Assembly (NCBI GenBank): GCA_030490835.1
Contig: CM059975.1
Span: forward strand, 16,063,579-16,127,578
Reading direction: 5' to 3'
DNA: 64,000 nucleotides
DNA from: Annona cherimola
Taxonomy: Eukaryota; Streptophyta; Magnoliopsida; Magnoliales; Annonaceae
Shown here one piece after another: positions 12,467-26,100 of this stretch. Every line of letters begins with the position of its first letter. Position 1 is the first letter of the stretch. The translations under genes were made by a program, and so were the position numbers. Below the pieces are notes generated by a model that saw nothing but the letters and a program-made list of their open reading frames with translations, made no database searches and was not told where the DNA came from.

Positions 12467-12474
12467 CGCCCAGC

Positions 12475-12530
12475 GTCCGGCTGGTTAAGGGTTCGAACCC
12501 TCCTCCAACAATGTAATAATAAAAAAAAAG
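12475..12530 (+). repeat. possible SINE remnant with B box and A-rich tail
   Basis: CTGGTTAAGGGTTCGAACCC contains a pol III B-box match (GGTTCGAACC). It is followed about 15 bp later by an A-rich run ending near 12529. No A box or tRNA cloverleaf is present. It directly abuts the hAT-like element, which may have split an older SINE. Confidence 0.35.
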
Positions 12531-13027
12531 CTTTTCTTTATGAGTTTTCTAAATATTAGACGCACCCTCTCATCTTCCTTTTGATGGAATTACACCAATA
12601 AATGATATCGATGATTTATTTCCTTATTTGAAAACTTACACTTTTTTCCCAGTAGCCAGAAAATGCATTTCAAGAGCTGGTTGACTAGTCCCTACATACC
12701 AATTCCATCCGAGACTTTTTTTTTTTTTTGAATGGTATTCCATCCGAGACTTGTGTGGCTCATAATATTGAACTTTGCGGCTTAAAATATTGAAAAAATT
12801 TACAAATATTTTTATAAAAGTATAATTGATGATTCACCAACATATTCAAGTAAATGATTCCTTTATTCCACGAAACTGTAAGTGAAGAAAATATGATAAA
12901 TCGTTGTTAACTTTTAATGATATGCTGATACACGAAAGCTGCTTGATTTTTCGTGAAATGAATAAAAGCACCATATCAACTAAAATATTTACAAGACCCA
13001 ATGGGTCATTATTGTTGTTGTTGTTGG
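12531..13027. other. intergenic, no gene seen
   Basis: AT-rich DNA with a poly-T run near 12718-12729 and a TTG trinucleotide run at about 13010-13025. No protein or RNA gene recognised. Confidence 0.5.
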
Positions 13028-13849
13028 AGTATGCTTGGTAAACATAAAAACTTTTAAAACTTTTCAATATGTACCGTTATTCAATTTTTTAATTATATAT
13101 ATTTTTATATATTTTTATATAATTATATTACTTTTCAATTATTTCTGCACAATTACCCATAAACTAGGTGTGCAACTTGAGTAAAGTACCGATGACTAGT
13201 TAAATATCTTAAAATGGGCAGGATAGGTTCCTATTTTTATACAGATAGGGTAAAGTAAGTTCTAAGTAAAAAAATACTCAGTTCAATTAGGGTAGGGTAG
13301 GTTCTAATGTCTAGGTATTTGGAACCAACGCGAATTATTAATATATGTATATTTAATATAGATTTTATATAATATATTTACAGTGAAAGATATAACTATA
13401 TTTTTTAAATATACAAGAATTTGTTTAATGTATAATTATTTAATAAATTTAATGAATGTATTTTAAAAATGATATTATCATTATCTTGATTTTAAGTTTT
13501 TAATGCAAGACTTGCTTTCAACTATAATATAAACAATATTTTAAAGAATTGATTTAGAACCAAAATCGGAACTGACTTAGCTTTAAAAAAAATAAAATAA
13601 GGTATGTTTAGAACTAATTCAACATAAAATAGAATAGAGTATGAGTTTTTGAGAATTAGTAAAAGCAGTGTTAATTTCAAATTGAATCTACTCTACTAGA
13701 GTTACATTACATACAACTAATTTATCTATTTTAATTTTATTTTTTTTACTCTTAGTTGCCTTGTAATGTTATATTATTTTTTACGAATTAAAAAATTTTT
13801 ACGTTAAAAACTTTTCGCCGGAAAATTTTATCATTTTCGGAACGCACAT
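13028..13849 (-). mobile_element. degenerate family T MITE split by a hAT-like element
   Basis: The left part (about 13028-13164) has AAAACTTTTAAAACTTTTC and TTCTGCACAATTACCCA. The right part (about 13712-13849) resumes with ACAACTAATTTATCTATTTT and ends AACGCACAT. Together they follow the family T order, with about 550 bp of other sequence between them. Confidence 0.65.
13165..13711. mobile_element. degenerate hAT-like element (family H relative)
   Basis: Begins TAGGTGTGCAACTTGAG, close to the TAGGGGTGCAACT end of the copy at 11727, and ends near AGTTACATTACA. It is rich in GGTAGGGTAGG-type motifs near the left. The flanks CATAAAC and CATACAA are compatible with a decayed target duplication. 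No coding capacity. Confidence 0.5.
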
Positions 13850-14081
13850 GATTTGTTTTTAGATTTTAAAAGATACGCTACCACGTCTCGACATTGTACG
13901 AGTGCGCTAGCATGAATATCTCCGGGCCGCCGGAGTATCGTTTCTCTCGCCTGTAACAACAACTAACAAACGGCGGTGGCTACTCTCCAGTCTCCAGTCG
14001 CTACCCGCCATCCACAGTTCCAGAGGGAACCGCATTCGAGTCGCTACCCGCCATCCAGAGTTCCACAAGTGAACCGCAACT

Positions 14082-14104
14082 CAGAGAGAGAGAGAGAGAG
14101 AGAG
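14082..14104 (+). repeat. (AG)n tract in the 5'UTR of the TT9-like gene
   Basis: An uninterrupted AG dinucleotide run ends directly at the ATG at 14105. GA-rich leaders are common in plant genes; a regulatory role here is only possible. Confidence 0.7.
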
Positions 14105-17100
14105 ATGTTGCCATTTTTCTGGCGATCTGGGAATCGCTTTTCTCTTCAAGAATTCAGGTACATTCCTTCGTGAATCCTATTTTTTTATTTATTTACGTGT
14201 TCTGTTTTAAACGGGAATTTGTTGAATTTCGGACTTGGCGTGGTATCTTAATTTGCGACGAAGTGATTAATTCATATCGATTTGCTTATCTGAAGATACC
14301 TGTCGCGGGTCCGAATTTCTGTTCAGTCAGACGGGGGAATTGAGTTAATTGAATCGTGGCAAAGAAGAATCTTTGACAGAATCCAGAACTAATTCGACGT
14401 TCCATTTTTCAGTTGAACCTTGAACGTGGATATCTTTCCTATTTTTTCTGTGATTGATTACCCCTAATGTTGAGATGGTATTTTTTTTTTTTTTTTTTTT
14501 GAGTAAAATGTTTAGGTGGTATTAGTACAAATGAAAGGTGAGGTTTTTGGAGGTGTGAAGTTCACTTCCTTATCGAGTAGGTCTGCGGATTGAGAAATCG
14601 TGAACTAAATGTACCGAAAATGAAAACTCGTCGAAGTCCTCCTGAAACTTCTATCAGAAAAAAATAATAATAACAAAGCCCTCCCGAAACTAACTTGTCT
14701 CTCTGTTATTGTGATGATTTTCAGTAATGATTCGTGCTGTTGGTTGGACGAATATCCACTTTTGTTGCTGAAAGATGACTATTTCGGATTGCTATGTAAT
14801 CTTAAAACTATTAATTAATCTTACTGCTCGCAACTATTTAATTGGGCTTTGCAAAGCATGTTTTTCAACCTACAGTTCTCACCTGTTCTATCCTCCCCCT
14901 TTCCCACTATGAGCAGAGAATTCGTGTTGGTTTATCTTGTCCTTATAACTCTATCTTTGTGGATTTATCTTCTTCTTTTCTTATCCCTGTTGGGTTCATC
15001 TTCTTCTTTTGTTCTAGAATGCAAAACCATCTTATTATGCTTTCAGTGTTTTTTCTCCTGTAATTTGGCCATCCTTTTGCTGCTTTGAGGAGAAATACTT
15101 GATGATGTCAACCTAATCACACCACACTTCCATTCCAACATCGTCAATGCGGCATTCATCTTTGCACATCTTATGTTCTGAATTTCCAGAAATTAGTTGA
15201 GAACAATTTTAGAGAAATCTCATGTATTATAATTGTTGCGTGATCACAACCAGTAATTCTCTAAGGCCACTTCCACACCTTAGTTTACAATCATAACTAG
15301 AAACATCATTATTGGCCCTGCCACTTTGAATCCTACAGCCTAGGAATTAAAACATACTATATTGAGGAATCTACTTTGGTTGCATCACTTTGCCTAAATG
15401 CTTGCTTCTACAGATATTCTTTCATCAAAATGCTTTCTAAATATTTTCTTGTGGCCCATGTAGATTTATCATCGGTATAATTACACAAACTATAGAATGG
15501 CAACGGTCACCAGATGGCTTCTAATTGCCACATAACATAATCCTCACCATAAACATGGCCCTGTGTCTGAAATTGGATCTTCTGTTTGGGTGAGCCTTAC
15601 TGTGGATGAGTTATAGAGACGAGCAACCTGCTTTGTTTTACAGGAGCAGTGAGGCTGGACAAAAAAAGGGTTTTAGGTGATACTGGATTGTGAAAGACCA
15701 TTTCGTAGGGTGAAAGAGATACAATGGAGATCTTGGAAGCACTGACTAACTACCACTAATAGTGGTAATGTGAAACATTGTGGGCCAAGAGAATTTTTCC
15801 TTAGCAAATGAATCATGATTGAGGGTTGCATACTGGACATCATTTGATATTTGTATCTTTCAAATTTTATTTCATGCTGGCATACAAATTTTTCTGACAA
15901 TGTCTTAAGAGATTACATAACAAAATCTCAATCTGTTGAAGATTCTTGCATAGTTGATATTTACTGACTGCAGTTTGAATTATAATTACCAAAAACGTGT
16001 GCTCTTATGTTATCCTAACATTGATGCTTATTTTTCACTCTTTGTATTGTGGCTTTTATGTGGGTGTAGGTACCAAATCAATAGGCTACGAGACATTAGC
16101 GTGGTGGATGTGTTGAACACAGTATGTTTAGCTTATTCAAAATATTGCATGCACTCATATTACTCATTGGTTTATTTCTGAAATTAGATGATTCATTTTA
16201 TTCCTTATTGCTAAAACTCCCTCTCTCCAGGATCTCGTGGCAGACATTCTGAGATCAATAGTGGAGATAGTTACTTACGGAGATCAACATGACCCAGCCA
16301 TATTCGAGTAAGATTGTTGAACAATACCCCAAACGTGCTGTGTTTTACACTCATGATATTCTTGTGCTTTTGTTTAACATCATTTTGATTTGTGGCAGGT
16401 GTTTCATGGAACATCAAATTTTAGCTGAGTTTCTTCGATTGCTAAAGACTAGCAGCAGGGACTCAGGCATTGAGGCACAATTGCTATACTATCTTAATAT
16501 AATGATTCAGAACTTGGATAATGAACAATCAATCTGTAAGAACTTCAAGATGCATGTAGTTTGTGAACTTTCAAGATGCATGTAGTTTGTGAATCTTATA
16601 TTTTCTTGCTTCAAACATCACCATAAAATTTACAAACAGTTTGGGTCTATGAGATGTTTCAGAAACAAAACTAGCATGATTTATCTGAACTTGTTGAAAC
16701 AAATGTCAAAGATTGGAAAATATTTGTTTTATATTGCGGTTTGATGTGAGATGATATTAAAGACCATTTCTGGGAATATAATTTACTCGCTCTTGTTTAT
16801 GCTGCAGACTTCTGCTTTAGCAATGAATATGTTAACAACATCATACTGCACCAATTCAACTTCACCAAAGGAGATCTGGCTCTCTACTATGTATCATTTT
16901 TGAGGTTGAGTTTTTTTGATCATGTATCATTAGTTCTTTGTTTTTCTTGTAAAATGTGTAATGGTTTCCAAGCATTTAGCTTGGAAGTGATTATCTTGGA
17001 AGCTACTTTGTTACTTTTATCTTAGCTTCCATTTCCAGAGAAATAAAGTGAATTATCTAAACATATCTGGTATTCTCTTCTTGTTATCAGGACTATAAGT

Positions 17101-20100
17101 GGAAAGCTTAATAAGGACACAATCTATCTTCTTGTGAAGGTGCATAAGGTACATAACAATTATGAGCATGCAAAATCTTGTATCATTCCAAAAAAAAAGC
17201 TGAATTCATTATCTTAGTTTGTAGTTTACAGTGTATATTTCATATATCCTCCCATTTGTTAAGGGTTCTTGTAATTATGGGTGATATGTTTGGTATCTTC
17301 TTGTTTGGATGGAGGCTTATGAATTTCCGTTCAAGTTAGAAATTCCAGATTCAGATCCACTTCATTGATCCTTTTAATAAGCATAGAAATCTGCAGTATC
17401 AAAATTTAACTTCATTCTTTTCGCAATCTTACCGCAAGTGCACGGGTCGTAGATTGTAGTATATAAATTATCGTTCCACAGGGAATTCAGGACTGTAAAT
17501 TTTGCTTTTAAATATTTTTGTGTTGATTATGGAGAGAATATTGCAAATAAAATAGATAAGTGGAAGAAAATTTAGGAAAAGAAATTAATGAAATGGGAAG
17601 AGAAATTTGCAAATTTTAATGAGAAGATGAAAATGAGAGTGTGGGTATCTAGGGTCTAGGATTTTACATACGTATTTTGCAATTGGTAGTGGTATAAATA
17701 TTTAATTTGGATATTATTTGTTAAAGGAGAACAAACCCTATTTTATCCTTGCACCTTCTCTCGAAACCTACAAAGCGTATCCCAATTTTCTTAATCACCT
17801 ATTCTCATGGGATTAAGTTAATTAGAATCCATTAAGATTTGTGGTTTGTTCATGGAATTTCCTCAAGGTTATCATGCCTATTTTCATGGTCTTAGATTTC
17901 CGGGTTTAATATCTTGACTATCGTATATTAGGCTTCCACCTCTCGGTTTCCATCACCTAATATATGGAATCATGCAAAAGTACGGGCCCATATACAAAGC
18001 AAGCTTAAAAATCACAAGATATTAAATTAACAAAAAATATCCATCATAAATAAATTAAAAATCCGCACCACATTGATTATACGCATGCTACGTCCTAAAC
18101 CCCAGATTTTAAGGTTTAGCCAAGCATGTTCAAGTTCAAAATAAATTTACATTACAATCCATCTTAAACAAGTTATCAAAAATTAAACAGAGAAAAGATA
18201 GAAAAGCTTATTGTATTGAAGCTCCAATGGTGTGTTGGTTGCTCCACGCAATTCGCCGGTCTGTCTTTTGCACGTGCTCTCCACCTTACTCTCCTCTTCT
18301 TCTAAAATCCTTGCTCCGAATGATATCTTCTCAAAAATCCGCCGTGGAGCTCTCGGATTTTCTAACTGTAAATCTGCTCTCTCCCCTTCTAGTCAAAATT
18401 TCCTTTTTTAAAATATTCTGATGCTCCGCCCCCCCACACTCCAATCTGCTCCGGAACGCTGCTTTTATAGCCCACACCTCAATTTCTGTGGGCCCCATCT
18501 CCATCAATTTCTATGGATAACATGAATGCATTTCACGTGAATTCAGTGAATTCATTCGGCGGACAACATGCTGCTGATCTTGGTGGGGTCTTCATAATTA
18601 TTCACGTGTCATATGAATGCATTCGGTGGATTTATGGAAGTGGGGTCCAATGCTGTTGACTTTTGAATCGGGTTACATGAATGCATTCGGTGGATGAAAA
18701 CAAACGTTGCTTTAATGATTGTTATTGCTTGGGGTCCACATTCAATGGGCGGCTTGGATTTTTGCATGATTTGATCTTGTGGGGCCCATTCGGTATAATT
18801 TGTTTTCCTGCAAAAAAAAATATATTTAAATTATTAATTGGTAAAAATCATTAAAATAATTTCAAACCCGTTTAATTTCATGGCAACAAATAAAATATAA
18901 TTTCAAGCCAAAATATTGTGAAAATTTGTTTAAATTGCTTGAAATTAATATTTAATACCCAAATGTTGCAAAATCACATTTTAAACCAAATTTCATATTA
19001 ATATTAATTAATTACCCACCAATTTGGTATAAAATATCCACAAAATATGTTACCAAATTCTAATTATCAACATATGATGGAAATCATTGCGAAGGATGGT
19101 GCATGTGAAAATGGATGCTTGCTTTGACTTTGGCCCTTGCATTGTTTAAGTAATGATGCTTGTCATATGATGCAGGGTGTGAAGGAGCTTCCGTAAATTA
19201 GGGCTTATCTTTTAGGTTTCTGTTTAGTATTTTCTTACAAATATGGTGCTTTATTTAATTACCGTACAGTTTTATAGGAGAATTTATGAATTGTGATTTC
19301 TTTGAGTCTTTTTCTAACTTTATTTCTATCTCCTAATTTACTTGTGATTTTTCCATTTTTCTTTCCCTATTGAAAGAATCTTCCCTCTTTTTTCTAAAGT
19401 CTTCCCTCATTTCCGATGCAAGGTGTGAAGCAGCTTTCATAGATTAAGGCTTATTTTATTTTTAAGTTTAGGGTTTATTCTTTCTTATGGATAAGGTGTT
19501 TTATTCGGTTGCAAGACAGTTTTATTGGAGAGTTTATAAATTATGATTTTTTTTTTTGGGTCTTTATCTGGCCTTATCTCTCTCTCTCTCTCTCTCACTC
19601 AATCACTCACTCACTCAATTCATATGTGGTTTTTTCTTTTCTTTCGTTCTTTCTCTAAATGAGAGGATCTTCCTTCTTTCTTCTAAAGTCTTCCCTTTTT
19701 TATTGATTTAGGGCTTTTTGTCCTACATCATCATGAGGCTTAAAAAGTTCATGTCATTTTTGAAATGGTAGGATGAAGTAGTTTCATTTCCATTGTACTC
19801 TGAGGCTCTTAAGTTTGCTTGGCATGAAGAGAAGATGATTCGGATAACCGTGCGAGCCTTAACTCTCAGCATATATAATGGTAAGGGAATGGAGCTTTTC
19901 CTCCTGTCGTCATGTGAGAAGGGATATGAAAGCACTGGAGATAAACACTCTTTCTTTTGGTAGCTTGCAACAGTATCATTTTGGTTATGCAGTTTGCGAT
20001 GATATGGTCTATGCATTCATAACAAGGCCTCCGGCAACAGATTATTTCTCAGACTTGGTTCTGAACATGAAACAGCAATGTCGACATTTGGACGACCTTG

Positions 20101-23100
20101 TCAGTGCCATAACGTATGGATCCATTCCCTTTTTGCATTGAAATAGGTTTGGTTGTATTGGATGCGAAGTTTTTTGTGTCAAAATTCAAAGGCTGCTGAC
20201 TGTTGTTCTAATGGACTACTCATCTTTTCAGAGATAACTACACTGATACATGGAGGATGGATTTACTTGTTGAAGCTGATAAATTCATAGATGATCTTTA
20301 CTACTGTAAAGACATTCTCCATGTTTGTGAACCTCGTCTGAGCAAATTGGTGACTCACAATCTTCTTAGCTTGTTGGTTTTACCTCTGCTGCTACCATCG
20401 TTGCATTCTTTTGAGACCAATGTAAGTGTCTTTTCACTGAAAACTTATCTCCACTGTTTTGTCCTGCATCAGTTTTACTATATACTGTAATTGATCTGTT
20501 ATTCTGAGAAAATCAGCTGATCTAGCCATGTGAATAGTGGCTTAAAAAGGGATAGTTACTGAAAATTTGAACATTGGTCCAAAGAAAAACAATGGTGATC
20601 AGATCCAGGTGAAGTTGCTCAAACTCTCTGACTATCGTTTACTATCTTATCCATTCAACCTCCTGCCAGATCAGAAAATGCCATCTGAATAGTGTTGTCA
20701 AAGAGCATGCAGTTGTAGGCACCATCCATGAAAGCTTGAAGCATGGTCATTATAGCATTTTCCTTGTGGACATGATTGTACGCAGAGTCATAGACAGCCC
20801 TTTTATAAGAGAATCTGCATGTATGGACTTGTTTAAATTGTTGATGTTTGGTTTTCTGTGTCAGGCATTGCCAATTTCTGCTGTCACATCTCTGTATATA
20901 GTTTCTCGGCTTCTTCAAATTGTTGATGAGAAAGATCTGATTAACTCTGTTGCAGCTGTTCTTGTATTGTCATATACTGAGTTCAGTACCCGGAATAATG
21001 ATTTATTGAGTCAAATAGATCCTTCAAATTCATCATTCGAGCTTTTAAATGAATTAAAAGGTCATTTGACTGTTGTGCCAAGCTCTGAGACTGGAAAAGC
21101 AGAAAAAGGCGACATGAAGTTTCCGTCAGTAGATTCATTAGGGTATTCCTTAGTTGCCTTCCATGCTGGCAAATTGGAGATGGATGATATACAAAACGAA
21201 AGGTCTGCATGATATCCTGATTATTGACATAATTTCATTGATTTTGTCATAAAACATATGTAAATATAATATAATTTTTTAAGCTGCTGATCGTCCATGC
21301 AGTCAAATATAGGATTTTAATTATAATATGTCAAAAATGACTCTCAGAATAATATACATGGAAATATTTCTTAAAATAAAGTTATTTCTTAGTCGCTTAA
21401 GTCATATATTATATTTGGTTTATTATTTCATTATAATTTACAAAGAATGTCATCTTGTGCAGGCTTGGAATACTCAAACTGATTTTCTCCAACAACCATA
21501 TTCTAATGTTAGCAGCTTTAATGCTCTTATTTGTTTTATTTGAAAGTAAAGGTAATTAAATAGAGTTCTTATCACAACAAAAAAGAAAGAAAGAGTGATG
21601 TGATGGTAATTTTCATCCTGACCATTCTGTCTTCAGAGCTGGATGATTCATTCTTATCTTTCATGGGATTCTTACAGAAGAAGTTTGCAGTGCATAAGGT
21701 GAAGAAATAGGCTGATAATCCTATTACTTCCATGTTGGAGGGTTTCTCTTTCTTTTTTTTTTTTTCTTTTTTTTTTTTTGATCTTTAATGGATATCTCTC
21801 TTATTCATCTTAACATATGGAAGGACAATAATATAAGTTTGTCATCCCTTCATTTATTTTTGTCATGAAGGCATGTGTTTTGTTTTTAATTCACCAATGT
21901 TTCTTTGCCTAATGGTGCTAATTATCTAGGATATAGAATTTCAAGAAAAGAAGAAAAAAAGGTTCTGAGCTTTTTGGACTTTGGGTTACCTAATTGGCAT
22001 GCTCTTGCCCTCTGAGTTGTGATGCACCTATAGTATTAGGAGATGAATGTAATTCCAAAGTCTCAAAGGCTCAGAGTAATGATGGCTATTGAGTATCGTT
22101 CTTTGCAAAAGAGTTATGTCAAGAAAGTGGGGGTCATCTTTGTGTTAAAGAATTCAAGTTATAAAAGAACACAAGAATCTACTCGAAAGGAAGATTTCCT
22201 TTCATTTGTGTTTCCACTTGCTACCAGGGAACAAAGGGAATGTGTTGGTGCATAGTTCAAAAGAGTCTAAAATTCAGTAAATGAACATCTGTTGTCTGAA
22301 ATTTAAGCAAGGTGGATGTAGTGGTATTAATTTTTTACAATTGATAATTTCCATGTGTTTGACGTGCTCTGACTAGTCAGTTCTAGAAGAAACTTCATAT
22401 TCCTTGCTCATTGTATCTATGGAGAAGGACAAGAGAAATTCAAAAGGAAGAGTCAGGGTTTGGAAAGATTTTGGGGCAGTGGACTGCCATATGTGATAAT
22501 TAATTTAGCGTTCTGCAGGATATTTGCAAAATAGACCATGTAGTTTTTCATAATTGCATATTAGTCCATTTGTTTTGGGTAGTTGCAGGATGGATCCTCT
22601 AAATTTCAAAATGTTGTAAAATAAACCTTGTTCAATTGGGTTTTCAAATGCAAAAATGTGATTGTTAGAAGGTTTAATTTGCATTTTAGATGCTCTATCT
22701 TTGTAATTCTAAACTCCAACCATCACTCATAGCAAGGCTATATTAAAGAAGCTTATTTTGCGAGATTCTCAAACTTAAAGAGGGTTTATCATGCAATATC
22801 CAAGCTAGGTGAATTAATTTACAATTATGAAATTTATAGGATCTATTTTTGTTACAAAGTTATAGGGCTTCTCTGTAATGGATTTTAAAAATAGAGTAAG
22901 CTACCCAAATTGGAAGTTTTGGGGAGAATTCATCTGGCAGTCAGAGAATAAGCATTGGATGGCCAGCTTAACTTGTTATAAATACTGAAACACACCAACT
23001 CTTGGAGCAATAGATGATAATAATCATTTCGAGCCATGTGCCACAGGTTGGTAGCATGTGACATGAACAGAAAAAGATGAACTTCTTATAAGGCATAATC

Positions 23101-26100
23101 CTTCCTTACAATTTACTGTTTTCTTTGTCTGATATATGCTTTTTCTCTTTAGCCCATTACATTGCTAACAGGTAATGATTTCTGCTTTTCTGTTATATTT
23201 ATTTTTCAATTTATAAAATTATTTTTTAGTCCTTTTTCACCTATATTCTTGAAGAAATTCCACATTTTGAAAATTGATTGAGTTGCACTTGCACCTATAT
23301 GGCAAATTCTTGGGAATAAGATTTGTAATCAATAAACTAAGCAACCAGCCTGTCTGTTTTGCTTGATCATGTCACACTTTAAGTGCTTCATTTGTAGTCT
23401 TTGTTTCTCACTATTATAATGCAATATTTTTTTTCAGATTTTACATGAGTTGCTGAAGCTGCTATCAAGTCAACCAACTCTCTCAGCACCTAGAATGTGG
23501 TGTATTGGGTGGACTATACGAAAGCTGCTTCCTTTGCATGAAAAAAGGCTCAGTGAGCATGACCAAGATGGTTTTAATGTAAGAACTGAAATTTTAATTT
23601 TTTTTTTTACATAAGTCATGCTCGATGCTTTGCATATTTAGAATAAAACACTCTTCGTGAATGTTCAGAAACAATTCAACTTTTGGAGGAAAACTGGTTT
23701 ACATGTACTTTCTTGAAGTTCCCTTATAAGTGAACCCAAAACAAAAGCTGATATCTTGTCTCAATTGGAATGCCCTTCCTTTTGATAGTTGAGAACTTCA
23801 TATGCAAATTGTTCATAAGCTAAAACACTGACATTGGGACTTAACAATCTAAGACATAGGAAAAAACATATAGAAAATCAGCTTTATGGTTATGTTCACT
23901 GTCCAAAAGATAAAAGTGCTTTTTTTGTACTTATATTCTTCATGTGCCATGTCATTTGATGTGCTTATTATCTGGGAATATCAAATTCCAGCTCCTGCGA
24001 TTCTGCTTATTTCGTGTTCTCTTCAACAGAAATCATATGATAACTCTTATAAAAATCTTCTTCAAGAGATAAATGGTTGTTGGTTCGATTACATCCCTGA
24101 TACCATGAAGAATGAATGGGAAACTTGTAGAAGAGGTATGCACGATAGAGAGTCAGAAATTCATTAATTTCTGTATTATGAGATAAGATTATGTCAATCT
24201 TTTTGGTTTTCTTTATTATTATTATTTTTTTATATTCTCTATATTCATCCGAATGAATTTTTTTTAAAGCTCTTGATGAATCATCACAATCCAAGGATCC
24301 CATCTTTTCCCTTGAGCCTCCCTCATGTAGAGAAATTCCACACGGTTAGTCCTGCTACCTCAACTTTGAGTTTCTGCTGTATCATCTCCCCATGCACTTT
24401 TGTTTAAGATGATTTCTGGACTTGTTACATAGTAAACTAAATAATTCCTTTCAAATGTTTGAGCAGGTGATATGTCATCTTCTCCTGCTTGGCAAAAGAT
24501 GGTCTATACAGTTAAGGTTGCGCTTTTTATTTTTTGTTTGTACTTTTCCTTTTGATGCACTTGATTCTTGCTCCCAAATCCATTTAAGTAACGGGAAAAC
24601 TACTAAATGTTCCCCTTTTTCTGTTGTTAGTATGCACAAATGTTTTCGTTTAGTAGCTTTTCTATGTAGGATTATAGTCAAATGCGGCTTCAATCAGAAT
24701 AATGTGGTTTGTTTCTGGAAAGATGAATTTTTTTATTCCATATCTTTTTAAAGAAGTTTTGATCTTCATTTTGTATGATTAACTTTGAAATTCATCCAGT
24801 TTAATTATCTGTGGTGTTTATTCTCCATCATTCCAACTGATTTTGCATTGAGAAACTATTTATCAGTTAGGATCCTCTATTTTGGTGATTAAATTCTCAG
24901 GTCTTCGTTCTGCACCATCTTCTCAAGGCTTTTATTTTGACTGGGGATTTCCCGGACAACCCCTTATCAAACTTGCAAGGCAGCTCAACAAGTACTTCAA
25001 GAACTCACAGTTTTGATGCTCATTTTTTGACTTCAAGAACAGAGCTGGGCTCTGGTAGGCATATATTTTCAATTTGTGTTTTATTGCACTTAGAAGGTGA
25101 TGCAATATTCCTGTTCCCCACCACTACTGCTTTCTCTGTGAATTTGTCCCAGGATCAAGCATTCCTTGCAAAATATCATTTGTCAGAGGTGAAGAGAGGG
25201 ATATCTTGTTGATACCCAAGGCAAAGGGGATTTTAGGAAAGTTGTTCCTTGTGGAGAGATTGACGGACCAATCTCCCGGCGTTGTGATTGCAGTTGCTTC
25301 ATTGGCTGGGTTGAATGTAAGCCCGTTGACCACCATTGACCTGTCTCTGTTTGGCAGCTTTTTTATAGAAAATTATTGCATTCCTTTAAAAGACCACGAG
25401 TTTAGAATTGTTGTTTTTTCCATTCATAATGGAAGGAAAGAGTCAGGCTGGATGAGAGAGATGACCTATTAGCACAGAAGAAGCTTTTTGTGGCTCGTCT
25501 CTAATAGTTCTCAAACATGTGGGCTATTTATGGAATTTGTGTAATCGTGTGATAAACATCCCTAAAGGTTAGATGTTGACTTGCACAGTATGTATGGGAC
25601 TCTAAAGTGAGTGCATGTGATATATTTCAACATAAACGACCATTGTTCCAGAGAGCTAGGAAGTGCCATCACATTCATTCTACAAATTATCTTTGTACAC
25701 TGCAATTATTTATGTCATGGATCATACTTATTATGCATGCTTAAACAATACAATACTTTTCTCTTCCTATTTACACAAATGGGGCAAACACACCTAGTCA
25801 GTTAAAACATTTCCAAGAATTATTTTTATTTTCTATTCAGTAAGAAGCTAGAATAAGATATAAGATGATTATATTTTTGTGGAGGATGATGATTGCCTAA
25901 CCATTTTTACCGTGACTCATCTGTCCGCTACACATTTCAATGCTTTTTTCTGCCCAACTAATGTTAACTTCACCTTTTCCAAGCTTGGGCTATGTTTGTT
26001 GGTGATGGTCATGCTGGGTAATTGTTCTAGTCTCCTGGGGTCCTGCCAGACTGCTGCTTTACTTGTCTTAGGACTTTCTTCATAAAAACTTTTCTTGCTT

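Noticed and set aside
12480..12510. tRNA gene suggested by a GGTTCGAACC motif
   Set aside because: No A box, acceptor stem or anticodon arm is present; more likely a SINE remnant.
22043..22255. A 70-codon frame in TT9 intron 12 as the missing exon
   Set aside because: Its translation does not resemble the expected TT9 block and it has no suitable acceptor and donor in the right phase.
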